This document shows, piece after piece, positions 1 through 7,226 of a DNA stretch of 46,863 bases (positions are counted from its first letter, which is position 1; the number at the start of each line of letters is the position of its first letter). A program made the translations under genes and the position numbers. The stretch covers positions 1 to 46,863 of the forward strand of contig NZ_QOKZ01000014.1 in assembly GCF_003697785.1 (NCBI RefSeq), given 5' to 3'. This stretch comes from Paracoccus alkanivorans. Its GTDB lineage: Bacteria > Pseudomonadota > Alphaproteobacteria > Rhodobacterales > Rhodobacteraceae. The notes beneath the pieces are model-generated. The model was not told the origin of the DNA. It saw only the letters and a program-made list of their open reading frames with translations, and searched no databases.

Positions 1-135
1 TTCCACGCTGTAGATCCTCCCGCCCTCCCTGCAACCACAGAAAGGGAAAAGGTGGACGACTTTTACACCGCCCGCAGCAGCACCAAGCCGCCGCTTCCGT
101 GGACTAATTTCGCACCGCCGTTCTCACCGGGGTGA
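1..135 (+). CDS. Possible 3' end of a truncated upstream gene
   Basis: Frame 1 is open from the first base to a TGA at 133-135, giving 44 residues rich in Pro and charged residues. The stop lies 10 bases before the start codon of the hydrolase at 146, a spacing usual for co-transcribed genes. I recognise no family, and 44 codons can stay open by chance in GC-rich DNA, so this is only a plausible partial gene. Confidence 0.3.
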   Translation, partial: FHAVDPPALPATTEREKVDDFYTARSSTKPPLPWTNFAPPFSPG

Positions 136-145
136 GGGAAAGGCC

Positions 146-1132
146 ATGACTGACCGAAACAGCGAAGCTGCTATCGCGACACCAACGCGTCGTGATCTGC
201 TGCAATCCATCGCGATGCTGGGCATTGCGACTTCCGCATCTCAGGCATTTCCCACGCCGTCTTCTGCCAATGAAGGAACCATCGAAATGAATGAACGCGT
301 CATCAAGAGCGACGAGGTGGAAATAGCCACGCAGGCGTTTGGCGATCCATCCCATCAACCTGTTCTCCTGATCATGGGCGCCATGGCTTCAATGCTGTGG
401 TGGCCGGAAGCGTTCTGCCGGCAGCTTGCGGCCCAGAATTTCCATGTCATCCGCTATGACAACCGCGACACCGGCTTATCGACTTTTTACGAGCCGGGCA
501 GCCCACCCTATACAACGGATGACATGGCCGAGGACGCCATGCGTGTTCTGGACGGATATGAGATTGACAGCGCTCATCTGGTCGGCATGTCGATGGGCGG
601 CATGATCGCCCAGATTGCCGCATTCGCGCATCCCGGGCGCGTCCGGACATTGACACTCATCTCCACCACGCCCGTCAGCATGGACACGTCCGCACTGCCC
701 CAGACCAGTAGTGCCTATATGGAACATGCTGCGGAAGGGGAAATCATCGATTGGAGCGATCACTCCCAGGTGATTGATTTCATTGTCAAGGACACCAGGA
801 TGATCGCCGGGACCGCACATCCCTACGACGAGGCGCGTGCGCGCGGTCTTGTTGAGCACGATGTCAAGCGTGCTAGAAACTTCGTCAGTGCCACCAATCA
901 CTTTGCCCTTGGGGCTGGAGCGGACTGGACCGGTAAGCTCGCTGACCTGGAAATACCGCTTCTTGTCATTCATGGTACGGACGATCCGATCTTCCCGATC
1001 GAGCATGGCGAATTGATAGCGGAAACCGTCGACGGCGCGGATTTGCTTCGGCTCGAGGGAGGCGGCCATGAGATTCACCCCGACGATTGGGGTAAAGTCC
1101 TTCCGGCCATCAAAGCGCATAGTGATGCATAG
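146..1132 (+). CDS. Tat-exported alpha/beta-fold hydrolase
   Basis: Predicted serine hydrolase of 328 residues. The N-terminus has a twin-arginine motif (TRRDLL, Arg15-Arg16) followed by a hydrophobic stretch ending near residue 34, so export through the Tat system is likely. The alpha/beta-hydrolase domain fills the rest: nucleophile elbow GMSMGG with Ser149, acid residue in HGTDDP (Asp279 or Asp280) and catalytic His308 in GGGHEIHP. The oxyanion region is the LIMGAMAS segment near residue 75. The architecture resembles esterases and epoxide-hydrolase-like enzymes (RsbQ/3-oxoadipate lactonase style), but the substrate cannot be told from sequence. A purine-rich GAGGGAAAGG precedes the ATG. 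An internal ATG at 287 would give a cytoplasmic form, but the Tat motif favours the start used here. Confidence 0.8.
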   Translation: MTDRNSEAAIATPTRRDLLQSIAMLGIATSASQAFPTPSSANEGTIEMNERVIKSDEVEIATQAFGDPSHQPVLLIMGAMASMLWWPEAFCRQLAAQNFHVIRYDNRDTGLSTFYEPGSPPYTTDDMAEDAMRVLDGYEIDSAHLVGMSMGGMIAQIAAFAHPGRVRTLTLISTTPVSMDTSALPQTSSAYMEHAAEGEIIDWSDHSQVIDFIVKDTRMIAGTAHPYDEARARGLVEHDVKRARNFVSATNHFALGAGADWTGKLADLEIPLLVIHGTDDPIFPIEHGELIAETVDGADLLRLEGGGHEIHPDDWGKVLPAIKAHSDA

Positions 1133-1947
1133 AACTCTCCGGCACAATAGGGTTAGCTACCGCTGCAATCAGGCGTTCATTGTCGCAACGTCGAGAGCGA
1201 CAGATCGCAGGTTTGTCCGCCAACCAGCAGCAACAAGTCAGTTTCGCTGCACAGTGTCCGAATGTCCGGTGCGAAGGTGGTAGTACTGCGGCGTCCGTTC
1301 CTGCCGAACGACGGCAAAGGGCCGACCAAGCCCTTGCACCCCTCCGACAGCCCTGGCATTGCAAAGGTCACCACCTGCGCATTGCTAATCTTGGTGGAGG
1401 CTGCAGCAGGACTGGCCGGGTGTTTCGGCCAATGAATGGCCGCTTTCGATTTGCTGAGACATGACCCGAGTAATTGCAGCGAATGACTGGAAGCCGCCCA
1501 GATTTGCAAAATACGGTGTGGGTACCAGATGAACCGATCGTTTGCAGCAAATCGTATGCTCCTCCGTAAATCTCGTTCGCTTCATTGTCCGTCCTCTGGT
1601 TGGGCCGGACTCTAATTGCATCTGGAGGAAAAATCCCGTGGCAGGTCAGGAACGCAATGAATTATCTGTGGACTATAAAATCGGTGAAATACAATCATCC
1701 GGCCAATAAGCTACTGTAAAGAAAAACATTTCAAGGGGAGAACTTGTGCTCTTGTAAGCGTTGGCGGCACCGAATGTAAACGCCTTTTCTCTAACAAAAT
1801 GCCCAACTACCAATGAGATAGAGATCATCCATACGCGAGATGTCAGCATCGAAGGTGCATGGGGTGTGAATTATCTTCCCTTCTGGTTTACCATGATCTT
1901 CATGGCGGATGATCGTGGATGATAAACTCTTCCTGACTAATGGTGTT
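1133..1947. other. Gene-poor decayed stretch
   Basis: No convincing gene in about 815 bases. The only recognisable item is the short IS3-type transposase start at 1550-1585 on the minus strand. Open frames here (for example 1180-1464 on the plus strand) have atypical composition and no recognisable motifs. The part from 1640 to 1947 is AT-rich compared with the rest of the window. This looks like remains of insertion events at the edge of the mobile element. Confidence 0.5.
1550..1585 (-). pseudogene. Remnant of an IS3-family OrfA start
   Basis: Reading the minus strand from the ATG at 1585, the first residues are MKRTRFTEEHT. This matches the usual beginning of IS3-family OrfA proteins (MKRTRFTEEQI...). 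The match stops after about eleven residues and no helix-turn-helix follows. The GGACGGACA just before the ATG also looks like the leader of such elements. It is therefore a truncated left end of an insertion sequence, not a functional gene. The short length keeps the confidence moderate. Confidence 0.45.
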
Positions 1948-2220
1948 TCATGAACGTGACAGCTTGTGGGCAAGTCTTACGCCGGGTCCACCGCCATTTT
2001 CCGGGATGAACTCGACCCCCGCAGCCTCAAACGCGCTTTGGATCACCTGAACTGTCTTCGGCTTAAGCAAATCTCCCTTTTCCAGTCGTGTAATTGTTTG
2101 AGGCGCGACCTGCGCTATTTCAGCCAGCTCTCGTATTCCCCAACCAAGTGCCGCCCGTGCCATTTTACATTGAACGCCGACGATTTCATCGCATTGTAAT
2201 GATTTCTGTTGCTCATTCAC
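1948..2220 (-). CDS. Xre-family helix-turn-helix regulator
   Basis: Small DNA-binding protein of 90 residues. The central part (about residues 19-72) is a Cro/C1-type HTH: ARAALGWGIRELAEIA, then QVAPQTITRLEKGD as the recognition segment. The tail AFEAAGVEFIPENGGGPGVRL is typical of a widespread group of single-domain Xre regulators found on alphaproteobacterial islands and near toxin-antitoxin genes. No toxin partner is adjacent; the nearest gene, 100 bases away and divergent, is the unknown Tat-motif protein at 2320. The two may share the divergent promoter region 2221-2319, so this protein could regulate both, but no operator was identified. Confidence 0.85.
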   Translation of the reverse strand: MNEQQKSLQCDEIVGVQCKMARAALGWGIRELAEIAQVAPQTITRLEKGDLLKPKTVQVIQSAFEAAGVEFIPENGGGPGVRLAHKLSRS

Positions 2221-2319
2221 GCTTCGACCTGTAATCTGCCTGCCTACAAGACGGTCGAACGACGTGGTGGTTCACATCGCTCGACCTAACCACAACCCAA
2301 GCTGCGAGGAGCTCGGATC

Positions 2320-2970
2320 ATGGCTGATTCCGACCATACACGAATACACACTGCCGTCACGCGCCGGAAGGCTCTGAAAACGACGGCGGCAGGCGTGATG
2401 TCCGTGCCATTTCAAGCAACTGGTGTCATTGCGAACACGGGAACCGATAAAGCCGGCGCCGATCCGGCCCTGACGCTGTGGCGGGAGTGGCAGGCTGCCC
2501 ATGCGCATACAACAGCGCTGTGCCGTAAGCAGCAACGTCTCGAGGCATTGCTGATGCGGACAGCCGGCCTTCCCCGCGTGGAGGTGGAACTGGATGATGA
2601 CGGCACGATTGTCACGCTATCCCGGGAGGAGGATATCGAGGAACTGTTCGGCGATAATCCCGCCCTGGCTGGGGAATGCGCGAAAGCACGGGCTGAGTTC
2701 GTGGCCCGTCAGGCCCGCTGGGCCGAAGCCGATGCGGTAATCGGCTATTCTGCGGCGCGCGAGGAAGAACTCGAAGCTGCGGACCGTGCGCAGGATCTGG
2801 CGGATAGGCTGACGATGACGCCGGCAACCACGCTGGCTGGCGTGGTCGGCAAGCTCGATATGATCTTGCGGGAAGGCCTGTCCTCGGAAGATTGCGATGA
2901 ATTTCCATGGCGGGAGATTCGCATGGCGCTTCTCGATCTGAGGCAAATCGAAAGGGAGATTTGGGCATAG
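2320..2970 (+). CDS. Unknown protein with Tat-like N-terminus
   Basis: 216 residues, function not recognised. Residues 15-35 read TRRKALKTTAAGVMSVPF, which fits a twin-arginine signal (RRKAL then a weakly hydrophobic region). The remainder is charged and helical: a segment WREWQAAHAHTTALCRKQQRLEAL, a short acidic beta-like stretch (VEVELDDDGTIVTL), then long helices rich in Ala, Glu and Arg. No membrane segment or catalytic motif is evident. The ATG follows a GAGGAGCTCGG ribosome-binding region. Proteins of this general look occur as island cargo in Rhizobiales and Rhodobacterales. Its location in the integrative element next to an Xre regulator suggests accessory function only. Confidence 0.65.
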   Translation: MADSDHTRIHTAVTRRKALKTTAAGVMSVPFQATGVIANTGTDKAGADPALTLWREWQAAHAHTTALCRKQQRLEALLMRTAGLPRVEVELDDDGTIVTLSREEDIEELFGDNPALAGECAKARAEFVARQARWAEADAVIGYSAAREEELEAADRAQDLADRLTMTPATTLAGVVGKLDMILREGLSSEDCDEFPWREIRMALLDLRQIEREIWA

Positions 2971-3139
2971 AGGCAAGGAATCAGCATGCCGTCTTAGCGA
3001 AGAGCTGGTCGTTAATCATGTCATCGGCTCTCCTGATGCCCGTGATCCTGGATCCCGGTCCCATCCGATTTGCCGCCGATTCCGCGCCACAGAACGACGG
3101 CGGGTCCACTCCTCTTGCCTGCCCGAACCTGCCTGTCCT

Positions 3140-3162
3140 TTCTGGATCAGAAATGACCAGAA
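3140..3162 (+). promoter_or_regulatory. Dyad overlapping the alpA ribosome-binding site
   Basis: TTCTGGATCA and TGACCAGAA form an inverted repeat (one unpaired base) separated by GAAA. Its right arm runs into the AAGGAGG ribosome-binding site at 3161-3167. It could be an operator for the AlpA-like protein downstream, or a hairpin limiting its translation. The function is inferred from position only. Confidence 0.35.
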
Positions 3163-3177
3163 GGAGGCAAGGCAGCC

Positions 3178-3393
3178 ATGCTCCCACCAGACCGTATCAT
3201 CCGCCTGAGCACCGTTCTTTCCCGCACCGGCCTCTCCCGGTCGACCATCTACCGCAAGATCGCCGAGGGCACATTCCCGGCCCAGCTCAGGATCAGCGTC
3301 CATGGCGCGGGATGGCGCGAATCCGATATCAACCGTTGGATCGACGATCCCGCTGGATGGAAGCCACGCGGGGAGTTCGACGTCGATGGTTGA
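3178..3393 (+). CDS. AlpA-family DNA-binding regulator
   Basis: 71-residue winged/MerR-like HTH protein of the prophage AlpA family. Visible hallmarks are IRLSTVLSRTGLSRSTIYRKIAEGTFPAQLRIS, the canonical helix-turn-helix plus the FP...R turn, followed by GWRESDINRWIDD, the usual C-terminal helix. Such proteins act as excisionase-like factors or as activators of integrase genes in island-borne elements. A strong AAGGAGG lies ten bases before the ATG. The gene overlaps the next one by eight bases (ATGGTTGA), so the two are translationally coupled. The nearby serine recombinase is the probable partner or target, by context only. Confidence 0.88.
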   Translation: MLPPDRIIRLSTVLSRTGLSRSTIYRKIAEGTFPAQLRISVHGAGWRESDINRWIDDPAGWKPRGEFDVDG

Positions 3394-3649
3394 TGGCGAA
3401 GCCGATGACGACGGGAGAGACATCTCACCCCGTACCACGCGCGCTAGGCCGCTCACGGCATCGGAACAGCTTGAGGAACTGTTGGGCTATTCGTGGCCCT
3501 TCTCCGGCAGGCCGCCCAGGCACGACCTGTCCGAATGGACCGTCACCGACAACTGGCCCGACCCCGTTCCTGTCACGCAAACCGAGATCGAGATGTTCGA
3601 GCGGTGGTTCGGTGATCTGTTCGATGAGCTGTTTGGCCCGGATGCTTGA
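3386..3649 (+). CDS. Small acidic protein coupled to AlpA, unknown
   Basis: 87 residues, no recognised family. The start ATG at 3386 lies inside the alpA stop region, which argues that the short frame is real and co-translated. An acidic start (MVDGEADDDGRD) is followed by a helix containing LTASEQLEELLGYSWPF, then W/P-rich segments, and it ends in a strongly acidic helix FERWFGDLFDELFG. The pattern of tryptophans and acidic helices suggests a protein-interaction module, possibly a partner of the AlpA-like protein. No function can be assigned. Confidence 0.6.
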   Translation: MVDGEADDDGRDISPRTTRARPLTASEQLEELLGYSWPFSGRPPRHDLSEWTVTDNWPDPVPVTQTEIEMFERWFGDLFDELFGPDA

Positions 3650-3699
3650 GCGATCCGCAGGACGAAACCAAAACCCGGACTTGATAACAGTACTGACAT

Positions 3700-3969
3700 A
3701 TGATACCAAAGCTCATGAAAAAGCGTCACAGAGCCACGCTTGAACTGATCTTCGCCCGCCCTGTCAGTGGCTCAATCCGTTGGGCCGATATCGAGGCGCT
3801 GTTCGTGGCCCTCGGGGCTGAAGTCAGTGAACGGGCAGGTTCGCGCGTAGGTGTATTCCTGTTTGGCGAGGTGCGCGTCTTTCATCGTCCACATCCGTCA
3901 CCGGATACGGACAAGGGTGCAGTTGCCAGCATTCGCAAATGGCTGAGCGAGAACGGAGTGGAGCCATGA
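3700..3969 (+). CDS. hicA: HicA-type mRNA interferase toxin
   Basis: Type II toxin of the HicA family, a small double-stranded-RNA-binding-like fold that cleaves mRNA. The 89-residue protein has the family features WADIEALFVALGAEVSERAGSRVGVFLFGEVRVFHRPHP followed by TDKGAVASIRKWL (described in pieces: helix, GSRV turn where family members place the catalytic His or its neighbour, and the FHRPHP strand). It overlaps the antitoxin gene by ATGA, the normal order hicA-hicB. A second ATG at 3715 could be the real start, since no clear ribosome-binding site precedes either. It most likely stabilises the element. Confidence 0.88.
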   Translation: MIPKLMKKRHRATLELIFARPVSGSIRWADIEALFVALGAEVSERAGSRVGVFLFGEVRVFHRPHPSPDTDKGAVASIRKWLSENGVEP

Positions 3970-4316
3970 TCAACGTGATCGAGATCGATGGAGAGAAGGC
4001 GGTCATTACCTTCGACCCGGATATTCAGATGCTGCGCGGCGAGTTTGTCGGCCTGAATGGCGGTGCCGATTTTTATGCCGAAAGCGTTCACGACCTGATC
4101 GAGGAAGGCCAGAAATCATTGGCCGTCTACCTGGAGATGTGCCGGGAAAAGGGCATTGAGCCGGGCCGGAAATTTTCCGGGAAGTTCAATGTCCGCCTCG
4201 ATCCCCGCGACCATGCTGCGGCAGTCATTGCCGCCGCCGCAGCGGGAAAAAGCCTGAATGAATGGATCGTCGGGGCGATCAGGGAAGCTGCCGAGAGCGG
4301 CGATCAGGCGGCCTGA
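3966..4316 (+). CDS. hicB: HicB-family antitoxin
   Basis: 116-residue antitoxin that neutralises HicA and represses the operon. The N-terminal half is the degenerate RNase-H-like HicB fold (AVITFDPDIQMLRGEFVGLNGGADFYAESVHDL in family style, then a linker helix). The C-terminal half, FNVRLDPRDHAAAVIAAAAAGKSLNEWIVGAI in pieces, is a ribbon-helix-helix DNA-binding domain. The start at 3966 is chosen because its ATG overlaps the hicA stop (ATGA). The frame stays open a few codons upstream, but those residues are encoded within hicA. The pair is complete and looks functional. Confidence 0.9.
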   Translation: MINVIEIDGEKAVITFDPDIQMLRGEFVGLNGGADFYAESVHDLIEEGQKSLAVYLEMCREKGIEPGRKFSGKFNVRLDPRDHAAAVIAAAAAGKSLNEWIVGAIREAAESGDQAA

Positions 4317-4373
4317 GCCTCAAGCTGCGACCGGATTGTTCGGTCCCGGAACCTGTTGAGAAGGAGGCCGAAC

Positions 4374-6137
4374 ATGACCGCTTCCATGTCCAAACTCCCC
4401 CAGCGCGCCGCGCTCTACCTACGCGTTTCGACGGCACGACAGGCCGAGCACGATGTCTCCATCCCGGACCAGAAGCGACAGGGTGAAGCCTATTGCGAGG
4501 CGCGCGGGCTGCAATTGGTCGAAACCTATGTGGAACCGGGCGCAACGGCGACCAACGACCGCCGTCCCGAGTTCCAGCGCATGATCGAAGCGGGAATATC
4601 CAACCCCGCACCCTTCGATGTCGTCGTGGTTCATTCGTTCAGCCGATTCTTCCGCGATCACTTCGAATTGGAATTCTACGTCAGGAAGCTCGCCAAGAAC
4701 GGTGTGAAGCTCCTCTCCATTACCCAGGAGATGGGCGATGATCCCATGCATGTCATGATGCGTCAGATCATGGCGCTGTTCGATGAATACCAGTCGAAGG
4801 AAAATGCCAAGCATGTGAGCCGGGCCTTGAGGGAGAATGCGCGGCAGGGTTTCTGGAACGGCTCACTTCCTCCCATCGGCTATCGCACCGTTGCCGCCGA
4901 GCAGCGCGGCGCCAAGGTCAAGAAGAAGCTGGAGATCGATCCGCTCCACGCCGACACGGTGCGGTTGATCTTCCGGCTTGCCCTGCAGGGCGACGGCACG
5001 TCCGGTCAGATGGGCGTCAAGAACATCGTCTCCTATCTCAATCGCAATCGGATCTTCACCCGCGATGGAGGCCGGTGGGGCATCGGGCAGGTTCATCGCA
5101 TCCTGACCCGGCGCACCTATATGGGCGAACATGAATGGGGAAAGAGGGGCAAGCACCAGAAAGACAAGGCGTCCAGCGACGTCGTGATCGTCCCCGTCCC
5201 GCCGATCATCGACCGCGAGACCTTCGATGCGGTTCAGGCCCTACTCAAGGCCCGCAATCCCAAGGTCACGCCCGCCCGCGTTGTCAGCGGCCCGACCATG
5301 CTGACCGGCTTGATCCATTGCGCCAAATGCGGCGGCGCCATGACCATCCGGACCGGCAAAGGGGGACGCTATCGCTATTACACCTGCTCGACCAGGGCAC
5401 GAAAAGGACCAACCGCCTGTGAAGGCATGTCCGTCCCAATGGAGAAATTAGATGATCTGGTGGCCGATCACCTGGAAAGCCGACTGCTGCAGCCCGAACG
5501 GCTGGAAACCATCCTTGCAGCCATCCTCGACCGCAGGGAAGAACGCGCCGAGCGCCGCCAGGAACATATCGCCGAGTTGAACAAGCGGGCAGCGGAATCG
5601 GAACTGCGCCTCAAGCGGGTCTATGACGCCATCGAGGCGGGCGTGGTCGATCTGGACGATCCGGCGCTCAAGGATCGCATCGATGGGCTCAAGACTGTCC
5701 GCGATCAGGCAAAAGCGGACGCCGAGCGCGCGCAAGCCATGCTTCAGCACTCAGGTCAGAAGGCCGTGACACCACAGATGCTGCGTAACTTCGCCACCAC
5801 GGCCCGTCAGCGCATCCGGCTCAAAGGGGGAGGTTATCGCCGCGACCACCTGCGCGCACTCGCGCAGCGCGTCGAGGTCGATACCGGCGAAGTCAGGATC
5901 ATGGGATCGAAGTCCCGGCTGCTTCAGACGCTGGTCGCGGGCGACGGCGTAAACCCAGTGCCCACTCAAGGACTGAAGTGGCGGAGGCGGTGGGATTCGA
6001 ACCCACGGTGGGCGTTGACCCACGTCGGTTTTCAAGACCGGTGCATTAAACCACTCTGCCACGCCTCCGACGCGGTCCGATTATCTCGCCGCGCGGGCAG
6101 GCGCAACCTCCCGCGGTATCTCAGCGCTGCAATGTGA
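4374..6137 (+). CDS. Large serine recombinase (integrase) reading into tRNA-Ser
   Basis: Site-specific recombinase, 587 residues from the ATG at 4374, which has a strong AAGGAGG six bases upstream. Domains: N-terminal resolvase/invertase catalytic domain with nucleophile Ser19 in LYLRVSTARQ and the Arg-rich active-site segment FSRFFRD; a recombinase domain around residues 165-290 (GYRTV ... LTRRTYMG); a zinc beta-ribbon (CAKCGGAM ... YTCSTRARKG) near 320-350; and a long coiled coil near 385-470. The last about 50 residues are the antisense reading of tRNA-Ser and the bases beyond it (WRRRWDSNPR is the telltale string), so the native C-terminus was fixed by the integration event. It is probably the integrase of the element at 1-6000. 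The extreme C-terminus overlaps the lipoprotein gene stop. Confidence 0.93.
   Translation: MTASMSKLPQRAALYLRVSTARQAEHDVSIPDQKRQGEAYCEARGLQLVETYVEPGATATNDRRPEFQRMIEAGISNPAPFDVVVVHSFSRFFRDHFELEFYVRKLAKNGVKLLSITQEMGDDPMHVMMRQIMALFDEYQSKENAKHVSRALRENARQGFWNGSLPPIGYRTVAAEQRGAKVKKKLEIDPLHADTVRLIFRLALQGDGTSGQMGVKNIVSYLNRNRIFTRDGGRWGIGQVHRILTRRTYMGEHEWGKRGKHQKDKASSDVVIVPVPPIIDRETFDAVQALLKARNPKVTPARVVSGPTMLTGLIHCAKCGGAMTIRTGKGGRYRYYTCSTRARKGPTACEGMSVPMEKLDDLVADHLESRLLQPERLETILAAILDRREERAERRQEHIAELNKRAAESELRLKRVYDAIEAGVVDLDDPALKDRIDGLKTVRDQAKADAERAQAMLQHSGQKAVTPQMLRNFATTARQRIRLKGGGYRRDHLRALAQRVEVDTGEVRIMGSKSRLLQTLVAGDGVNPVPTQGLKWRRRWDSNPRWALTHVGFQDRCIKPLCHASDAVRLSRRAGRRNLPRYLSAAM
5979..6068 (-). tRNA. 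tRNA-Ser (UGA anticodon)
   Basis: 90 bases including an encoded CCA (5979-5981). The acceptor stem pairs GGAGGCG (6068-6062) with CGCCTCC, discriminator G. The anticodon stem-loop reads CGGT-CTTGAAA-ACCG with anticodon TGA, which decodes UCA. A long variable arm (GTGGGT ... ACCCAC region) and a T loop with GTTCGAATC are present, as expected for a class II tRNA. It appears intact despite being the integration target, because the element brought or kept the 3' half. Confidence 0.97.
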
Positions 6138-6612
6138 CCGCATTCGAAGCACCGGCGATCTCGACCTGTGTCACTCCGGCAAGCTGGGTATTCGACAGGG
6201 TCAGGGCCACGGTGATGCTATCCACCGCCGGGTTGGCGGGCAGCCGGGCGGCCTCATCCGTGGGCGGCGGCGGCAGCGCGACAAAGCGCAGGCGCAGGAC
6301 ACCGTCGGGATCGGGCGATATACGGCCCTGCGGCTGCGGGCGCAGGGTGACCAGCTCGGCATGGTGATAGCCCTTGGTCGGTGCGATGCCGGTCGCCACC
6401 AACAGGCGTCCCTCGTTCAGCGGCTCCCATCTGGCCGAGATGATTTGCGGGATGCCGGGGCGGCTGTCGCCGACCGTCTCGTATCCGCCTTCGGGCGCCA
6501 GTGTCTCGGGCCTGTTGCCTCCGCCGCCCCATCTCAGCGGGTTCCAGCCACTGTCGCCGCAGCCCGACAGGAGCAGGGCAGAGATCAGCAGTGATACGGT
6601 CAGTCTGGTCAT
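6121..6612 (-). CDS. Predicted lipoprotein, unknown function
   Basis: 163 residues. The signal peptide MTRLTVSLLISALLLSGC ends in a clear lipobox (LLSGC, Cys18), so the protein is lipid-anchored at the periplasmic side. After a Gly/Trp-rich linker there is a compact domain of beta character (IISARWEPLNEGRLLVATGIA ... VTLRPQ; LRLRFVALPPP; SITVALTLSNTQL). I recognise it only as the kind of conserved small lipoprotein seen in Paracoccus-like genomes, with no known role. It is on the same strand as tRNA-Ser and immediately upstream of it; both could be on one transcript. Confidence 0.85.
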   Translation of the reverse strand: MTRLTVSLLISALLLSGCGDSGWNPLRWGGGGNRPETLAPEGGYETVGDSRPGIPQIISARWEPLNEGRLLVATGIAPTKGYHHAELVTLRPQPQGRISPDPDGVLRLRFVALPPPPTDEAARLPANPAVDSITVALTLSNTQLAGVTQVEIAGASNAVTLQR

Positions 6613-6761
6613 TTGGCATCCCCCGGAGGTTTTGTCCGATTGTTAGGGGAAAGCAGGCCGCCGTTAAAGCCTCTTTCAGATCATTGTCCAACGGCCCGCA
6701 CCCCTCCCAACAGTCCCGCAGGCTTACCATATGGGTAATTGGGAACGGCGCGGGTGATGCT

Positions 6762-6790
6762 TTGACCTTCGCCGCCGCCCGCGCTAATCC
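6762..6790 (+). promoter_or_regulatory. Sigma-70-type promoter for sufE
   Basis: TTGACC at 6762-6767 and TAATCC at 6785-6790 are separated by exactly 17 bases, a good housekeeping promoter. The expected transcript start, near 6797, lies about 20 bases before the sufE start codon and just before its AAGGAG site. Confidence 0.55.
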
Positions 6791-6815
6791 GGCACCGGAA
6801 AAAAAGGAGCCCCCA

Positions 6816-7226
6816 ATGGCCAGCCCCGCGTTCGAAGACATCGCCGATACTTTCGATTTCCTGGATGACTGGGAGGATCGTTACCGGCATGTGATCGAAC
6901 TGGGCAAGGCCATGCCGCCGATGGAACCGGCGTTGCAGGTGCCTGCGACCAAGGTCGAGGGCTGCGCCAGCCAGGTCTGGATCATGCCGCGGATCGAGAA
7001 TGGGCGCTTCGATTTCCAGGGCGACAGCGACGCGATGATCGTGCGCGGGCTGATCGCGATCCTGCATGCGCTCTATTCCGGCCTGACCGTGGCAGAGGTG
7101 GGGCAGGTGGATGCGCAGGCTGAACTGGCGCGGCTTGGCCTGGACGAGCATCTGTCATCGCAGCGCTCGAACGGGCTGCGCGCCATGGTGCTGCGGATCA
7201 GGCAGCTTGCCGCCGACGCAGCGTGA
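6816..7226 (+). CDS. sufE: SufE-family cysteine desulfuration protein
   Basis: Sulfur acceptor that takes persulfide from the cysteine desulfurase SufS and passes it to the SufBCD Fe-S scaffold in the cytoplasm. The 136-residue protein matches SufE throughout: FDFLDDWEDRYRHVIELG at the N-terminus, then the acceptor-loop motif KVEGCASQVW with Cys50, and the helical tail RSNGLRAMVLRI. The start at 6816 is chosen for its AAGGAG at 6804-6809 and family length; the frame is open further upstream but without family residues. The 3' end overlaps mnmA, which is convergent, by 29 bases. Confidence 0.95.
   Translation: MASPAFEDIADTFDFLDDWEDRYRHVIELGKAMPPMEPALQVPATKVEGCASQVWIMPRIENGRFDFQGDSDAMIVRGLIAILHALYSGLTVAEVGQVDAQAELARLGLDEHLSSQRSNGLRAMVLRIRQLAADAA

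Larger units (their letters stand above)
1..6000. mobile_element. Right-hand part of an integrative element inserted in tRNA-Ser(UGA)
   Basis: The block carries typical cargo: AlpA-type regulator, HicAB toxin-antitoxin, Xre regulator, unknown small proteins and, next to the tRNA, a large serine recombinase. The recombinase reading frame continues into the 3' half of tRNA-Ser, which places the attachment site in or beside that gene. Codon use and base composition on the left are looser and more AT-rich than in the core genes to the right. I could not find a second copy of the tRNA 3' end in the window, so the left boundary is unknown and may lie before position 1. Whether the hydrolase at 146 belongs to the element is uncertain. 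Confidence 0.55.

Noticed and set aside
1180..1464. 94-codon plus-strand frame in the decayed stretch
   Set aside because: Composition and sequence look like non-coding intergenic DNA; no motif.
1..5978. Second copy of the tRNA-Ser 3' end marking the left attachment site
   Set aside because: I looked for the GGCGGAGGCGG / GGGATTCGAA strings on both strands and found none in this interval.
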